Origin: Candidatus Poribacteria bacterium
GTDB lineage: Bacteria; Poribacteria; WGA-4E; WGA-3G
NCBI GenBank assembly: GCA_022823085.1
Contig: JAJDXV010000013.1
Span: forward strand, 1 to 64,000
DNA: 64,000 nucleotides
Reading direction: 5' to 3'
The number at the start of each line of letters is the position of its first letter. Position 1 is the first letter of the stretch. This document shows, piece after piece, positions 59,517 through 64,000 of the stretch. A program made the translations under genes and the position numbers. The notes below the pieces were generated by a model that was not told the DNA's origin, made no database searches, and worked only from the letters and a program-made list of their open reading frames with translations.

Positions 59517-59663
59517 TTTATTTCTCCAACGGGTTCCGGCATACGGCGTGTGCCTACTATTTTTTCTGAACTATTGTTCCGTCCAATCTAAAATTACGGG
59601 TATGTAATTTGGTTATAGGCGAAGCGACCTCACCGCTACGATCAAATGATAAATGTCCCTAAC

Positions 59664-59782
59664 AGGATTTACGCAATTTTGGCTGTAGGCGGTTTTGTTA
59701 GATGAGATTTCTCGGAAAACATAGCATTTTGGTGGCACAAACTGGAAGTTTGTGGTACAAAAGAGCATCATGTGTAAATCCT
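59664..59782. repeat. MITE-like element copy C (119 bp)
   Basis: AGGATTTACGCA...TGTGTAAATCCT; internal 'ttttgttagatgagatttctcggaaaacatag' matches copy B. Confidence 0.85.
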
Positions 59783-59808
59783 ACGTAAAAATAAGGGCGG
59801 ACAGTCCA

Positions 59809-60624
59809 CTATTGACGTTGAAGGTTCGCAAGTTGTGTCCGGAGTTTTTCTAATTCTGCTTCAGCATTCTGTCGGCGTTGTGCTTCAGTTGCTGCGAGTT
59901 TTTCCGCATCTTGTCGGCGTTGCGCTTCTTCTTCTGCGCGTGCTTGTGCTGCTTCTCTTAGGTGATGTTCTTCAAGAGAAGTTGTAATCGGGGTGCCATC
60001 TGGGAGATACGGACGTAGCAGCCTAACGTGGGTGTGATGTTGTTCCTCCGAGCGAAAGTAGAGATTTAGTGCTTCACTGAACAGACCGCCTTCCGCGTCC
60101 GGTTCTATCTCAACAATACCACCTGACGGATCCTGCCGCCATCCGCGAAACTCCGCGGGTTTCTTCAGTTCCGGTTGATGTATAAAATACTCTTGGACAC
60201 CTATATCCTTTAGATAGAGACTAACTTTTTTCCCTCGATCTTGACGTGCTGTTACGTCAGAGAGAAACTCAAAGACAGCAACGGGTGCTGCGCCTTCTGC
60301 CCATGTATAGAAACTGCGCCGTAACGGATATTTAGCGACACCGAAGACGATGTAAATATCTGGAGCAACACATTTTGTGATGTCGCCTTCACTATAATAG
60401 ATAAAGCTGTCAACAGCGATGTGAACGAGTTCGTTGATTGCGAAGTATCGTTTGAATTGATCGGCGAGCGTGTTAATCTGTTCACCGTGAAAATTGGTTG
60501 CGGACATAGGTTCGTCATCTTCACACGGATAACCTTCAATATAAACAGTCGTTTTACCATTTGCTTTTGGAAAGACTGGCATATACTTTCTCTGCTTGAA
60601 TTCAAAGCTGTTTATGGTATCCAT
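59809..60624 (-). CDS. Uma2 family (PD-(D/E)XK) protein with C-terminal coiled coil
   Basis: 'VAPDIYIVFGVAKYPLRRSFYTWAEGAAPVAVFEFLSDVTARQDRGKKVSLYLKDIGVQEYFIHQPE'. Confidence 0.85.
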   Translation of the reverse strand: MDTINSFEFKQRKYMPVFPKANGKTTVYIEGYPCEDDEPMSATNFHGEQINTLADQFKRYFAINELVHIAVDSFIYYSEGDITKCVAPDIYIVFGVAKYPLRRSFYTWAEGAAPVAVFEFLSDVTARQDRGKKVSLYLKDIGVQEYFIHQPELKKPAEFRGWRQDPSGGIVEIEPDAEGGLFSEALNLYFRSEEQHHTHVRLLRPYLPDGTPITTSLEEHHLREAAQARAEEEAQRRQDAEKLAATEAQRRQNAEAELEKLRTQLANLQRQ

Positions 60625-60649
60625 GGTTTTCTCCGTTTGATTGTTGATA

Positions 60650-61726
60650 TTAGATAAAAGGTACCGTTACAATTTTAGCTGGGTGCATCCTACTACGGAT
60701 TTCTACGTCAATTCTATTATTTTCGGATATTGTTTGTGATGTTACAATGGCGAAACCGATATTGCATTTCAGAGTTGGCGATGGCGCGCCACTTGTCACC
60801 TCGCCTATCTGTTCACCGTCTTGATAGACGGCATAACCTGTGCGTGCCACGGCACGGTCAAGCATCTGAAAACCTATCATCTGTTTGGTGATGCCCTTCT
60901 TTCTTTCTCTAAGGAGCGCGTTCTTGCCGATAAATTGACGGTTTTTGGATTTGACAAACTTGCCGAGCCCGACTTGATATGGGTTCGTGTCGTCGTTCAT
61001 ATCTACGCCGTAGAGGCGGAGTCCTGCTTCAAGACGCAGCGTATCGCGTGCGCCGAGTCCTACGGGTTGCCCTTCTGTTTCTATTACGGCAGGATAGAGT
61101 GCCTCCCATAAATTTTCTGCATTATTTGCATCGACGTATAATTCAAAACCGATTTCACCTGTATACCCTGTTCGTGAAATTACGGTACGGATACCTGCCA
61201 CCTCACCGACTACAAACCGGAAAAAGGAGATCTCAGAGACATCCAGTTCAGGAACGAAAGGATTGAGAATGTCTATCGCCTTTGGACCTTGTAGTGCGAT
61301 GAGAGCCGTGTCCTCGCTTACATCTTTTATTTTTGCATCTGTGTCGTTGTGGCTCCGAATCCATGCGAGATCTTTTTCAATGTTCGCAGCATTGACGACC
61401 AGCATATAGCGGTTATCTGTGTACCGGTAAATAAGGAGGTCGTCAATGATTCCGCCTGCTTCATTACAGAAGAGGGTATACAAGACGCGTCCATCTGTTA
61501 AACGCCCAACATCGTTGGTGCTAAGTTTTTGTACGAACGCGTTCGCGCCTGGTCCGCGAACCTCGAATTCACCCATGTGCGACAGGTCAAACAGACCGAC
61601 AGTTGCTCGAACAGCGAGATGCTCTTTAACAATACTGGTGTATTGGAGTGGCATCTCCCAGCCGCCGAATTCGGTGAATTTGGCGTTGCAGGTTTTATGT
61701 ACCTGATAAAGTGGTGTTCTTTTCAT
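60650..61726 (-). CDS. gcvT: Aminomethyltransferase (glycine cleavage T protein)
   Basis: 358 aa; 'KFTEFGGWEMPLQYTSIVKEHLAVRATVGLFDLSHMGEFEVRGP', 'SRTGYTGEIGFELYV', 'GLGARDTLRLEAGLRLYG'. Confidence 0.97.
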   Translation of the reverse strand: MKRTPLYQVHKTCNAKFTEFGGWEMPLQYTSIVKEHLAVRATVGLFDLSHMGEFEVRGPGANAFVQKLSTNDVGRLTDGRVLYTLFCNEAGGIIDDLLIYRYTDNRYMLVVNAANIEKDLAWIRSHNDTDAKIKDVSEDTALIALQGPKAIDILNPFVPELDVSEISFFRFVVGEVAGIRTVISRTGYTGEIGFELYVDANNAENLWEALYPAVIETEGQPVGLGARDTLRLEAGLRLYGVDMNDDTNPYQVGLGKFVKSKNRQFIGKNALLRERKKGITKQMIGFQMLDRAVARTGYAVYQDGEQIGEVTSGAPSPTLKCNIGFAIVTSQTISENNRIDVEIRSRMHPAKIVTVPFI

Positions 61727-61732
61727 TGTCCT

Positions 61733-62485
61733 TTAAAGCCCATAGATACGTGCGAGATTCTCGCCGAAAATCAGTGCTTCGGCATCATCGCCGAGTTCCA
61801 GGCGTTTAAGGGCATTAATAACCTGAATAGGACGGTATTCGGGTAAATTGGATCCGAAAACGATCTGTTCGGGCCCGAGTTCATCGACAGCCTTCTTTAC
61901 TTCAGTTGGAACGACCTTGTCAGGGTCTGTCCCCCAACGGCGATGGAACCGCAAAATCGTGGTGCCCAATGAAACATTCTTATTCGCTTTTGCGACGGAG
62001 ATTCCGGCATCTAAATCGTCTGGGAACCCCATGTGATCCATGATAACAGGTGTTTCTGGTACCCAACTTGCAACCGTGCCAATCCGATTCGGATGGCAAT
62101 TGTTAGGACCGGAGTGGATCGAGACGATGAGTCCATAATCGCGGGCGGCTTCAACGACGGGTTGCACGATGGGATCGTCTACATTGTAGTTGTGAACGGC
62201 AGGCATGAGTTTGATTCCGCGCATTCCCCAACTTTCAGCCGCCAATTTGACCTGCTCAACAGGTTCCGGTTCTGTCGGGTGTACCAGTGCGCAGCCGAGG
62301 GCGCGTGGATTGCCGCGAATCGCCTCAGCGAGTTCGCTGTTTTCAGGTAGTGGTTGGGTGTTCGGCATGATAACAGCGACATCCATATCGGCTTCGTCCT
62401 CTAACGCCAACAACGCCGCTAAATCGAGTTTGCCGTTTTCGTCACGAAATGAATCGTTAAGATAGGCTTCAAAATCGCCTCGCAT
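61733..62485 (-). CDS. Amidohydrolase family protein
   Basis: 250 aa; 'RGIKLMPAVHNYNVDDPIVQPVVEAARDYGLIVSIHSG', 'IVFGSNLPEYRPIQVINALKRL'. Confidence 0.82.
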   Translation of the reverse strand: MRGDFEAYLNDSFRDENGKLDLAALLALEDEADMDVAVIMPNTQPLPENSELAEAIRGNPRALGCALVHPTEPEPVEQVKLAAESWGMRGIKLMPAVHNYNVDDPIVQPVVEAARDYGLIVSIHSGPNNCHPNRIGTVASWVPETPVIMDHMGFPDDLDAGISVAKANKNVSLGTTILRFHRRWGTDPDKVVPTEVKKAVDELGPEQIVFGSNLPEYRPIQVINALKRLELGDDAEALIFGENLARIYGL

Positions 62486-62505
62486 GAGAAAACTCCTCTA
62501 TTGTT

Positions 62506-63561
62506 CTATTCCGTAGCAATTTCATTGATAAGAATTGTGCCATCCATACTTTTTTCGATGTCAACGGATTCGCTCATTAGTGTATCTACACTGTTTCGGT
62601 AAGAGGCGTAGGTAGATTTTGCTGTGTCGGTGTCTGGCAAACGGATGATAAAAACGATCTGCGCGTCTGTCAAATCCTTTGCCTCCGGATTGTTTTGATA
62701 GTGTGCGGAGATACCGACTGCTGCATCGGTCAATTGGGGTACATGAGGCGGTAGTGTGCTGTAGATTTGCCTCAATGCCCAATTTGACCGAAATAGCTTG
62801 GTGCTTCCATATATCTTATTGTTGTTAGGTAGGTGCGTGAGCATTCTCGGTTCCGGTGGCGGGTCTTGAATTTCTGTTGCTACGGTTTTCGCGAGTTCGA
62901 TCATGCCTTCACGGATACCGGTAGCGAATTCATAGCCTTCGATCTGAATAAAATACTTCCCTTTTGCGAATCGGAGGTAGCCGCCTGAGAGCATCGCCTT
63001 AGCACCGACCCATTCAAATTTCATACGTGGATAGGTATAAAAACTGTAAATTCCGAAGGCGTTTTCCGGCGTTCCCATATCGAAGATTTCGAGTAAAATC
63101 AACGGTTTTGAACCGAATTGCGGGGCTTGGTATTCCACCTCTGCCTGTCGTTGAAAGCCGTAAGCGTAGTAAAGATCGGGCGAAGCAGCAGGCGAAACGG
63201 CTCTATCTCGGTAGAGTTTTTTTCCTTGATACGTTGAAGCAGCACGCGACTGTACCCAACCCAGTAATTCTGCGCCATCGGGTAAAAGATGCTCTGGTGC
63301 AACCGTCGTCTTTAAGGCATCTTCTGGCTCGGCTTGTGCTGAAGCGTCTTTTATGTTTTTGACGACTTCCAACATCAGCATTTCTGTCTTCTTCGCTGTG
63401 GGACCGTGCCAGACCCCGTAAATATATCTGCCTTCATGCTGAATCGCTGTCCAATCTCCTTGTTCGGTACCGCATGAAGTTAACATCAAGCTGAAGAGAC
63501 AACAGAGACTGAAGCAGCAGCGATGGAATTTCTCAAAAACATCTGTTGTTATGTATTTCAT
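62506..63561 (-). CDS. DUF6599-like lipoprotein
   Basis: 351 aa; lipobox-like 'LMLTSCG', 'VEYQAPQFGSKPLILLEIFDMGTPENAFGIYSFY'. Confidence 0.55.
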   Translation of the reverse strand: MKYITTDVFEKFHRCCFSLCCLFSLMLTSCGTEQGDWTAIQHEGRYIYGVWHGPTAKKTEMLMLEVVKNIKDASAQAEPEDALKTTVAPEHLLPDGAELLGWVQSRAASTYQGKKLYRDRAVSPAASPDLYYAYGFQRQAEVEYQAPQFGSKPLILLEIFDMGTPENAFGIYSFYTYPRMKFEWVGAKAMLSGGYLRFAKGKYFIQIEGYEFATGIREGMIELAKTVATEIQDPPPEPRMLTHLPNNNKIYGSTKLFRSNWALRQIYSTLPPHVPQLTDAAVGISAHYQNNPEAKDLTDAQIVFIIRLPDTDTAKSTYASYRNSVDTLMSESVDIEKSMDGTILINEIATE

Positions 63562-63570
63562 AGTGTTCTT

Positions 63571-64000
63571 TTACCACTGTTCTGCAAGTTGGTTGTAAAG
63601 ATCGTCTATTAGTTCGTCTACAATGCGCCTCTCAGCTTCTTCACGGGTTTCCGGCGGTTCCGCTCGACCTGATACGATATAGTAATCATGAACTTGGAGA
63701 TGGTTGTCTGCTCGAGCGATCATGTTGTTCCGAACGCGGTCAAAGAATTCATATTCGATCTGTAGCGTCATACGTACCATTTCGACTTGTCCTTGGGGTC
63801 CGTAATCTTGTTCGCGTAGATCAAAATCTTGTATGCGTATTGTAAGTTCGGAATCGTTGCCGTCTCGCCATTTCCGATTGAAACGTTCCGTCATTTTTTC
63901 GTGAATGACTTCATCGTAAGGACGCTGTGAGGCGTTATCGTAAGAGAAATCGGCGTCCAAAATTTCAATAGGTGCGATACGGATCGTGCTGATATGCTCT
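63571..64000 (-). CDS. LptE-like LPS-assembly lipoprotein, 5' end beyond window
   Basis: Frame stays open to the window edge ('EHISTIRIAPIEILDADFSYDNASQRPYDEVIHEKMTERF...'); 'MVRMTLQIEYEFFDRVRNNMI' resembles LptE. Confidence 0.6.
   Translation of the reverse strand, partial: EHISTIRIAPIEILDADFSYDNASQRPYDEVIHEKMTERFNRKWRDGNDSELTIRIQDFDLREQDYGPQGQVEMVRMTLQIEYEFFDRVRNNMIARADNHLQVHDYYIVSGRAEPPETREEAERRIVDELIDDLYNQLAEQW

Overview
Bacterial chromosomal window with tRNAs, housekeeping genes and an accessory block. Gene content (GHL10-type hydrolase, phytanoyl-CoA dioxygenase-like, Gfo/Idh/MocA, DUF6785-type membrane protein, LptE-like lipoprotein) looks like Candidatus Poribacteria or a similar uncultured Gram-negative lineage; this placement is inference. 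Main blocks: (1) cell-wall amidase, PhyH-like, tRNA-Val, tRNA-Asp, serS, bioB, pyrK, metallophosphoesterase, STAS protein, DUF6785-like membrane protein, and two GT9 glycosyltransferases plus a UGT-like one; (2) about 10.4 kb of candidate anti-phage genes (16.8-27.2 kb): DUF499-type ATPase, DUF1156-type DNA methyltransferase split by a G13 tract, an uncharacterised TM protein, a 75-aa protein, and an SNF2-type helicase with a DUF3883-like C-terminus, next to copA; (3) a long complex I (nuo) cluster (30.7-50.1 kb) containing every subunit except nuoI, interspersed with a CitMHS/NhaD-type antiporter, a DUF5069-like protein, an IsrB/IscB-like OMEGA nuclease element, and a thioredoxin-like lipoprotein whose first active-site Cys codon is TGA (probable selenocysteine); (4) pdxH, trkH/trkA, gcvP/gcvH/gcvT, a TPR-protease, Uma2, amidohydrolase and a partial LptE-like gene. 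Intergenic DNA carries a roughly 120-bp MITE-like family (3 copies), heptamer tandem repeats around hairpin cores (4 loci) and other palindromic repeats. Strongest candidates for follow-up: the UGA-containing thioredoxin, the poly-G-interrupted methyltransferase in the defence locus, and the IsrB-like element in the nuo operon. All family calls are by eye; no database search was run.
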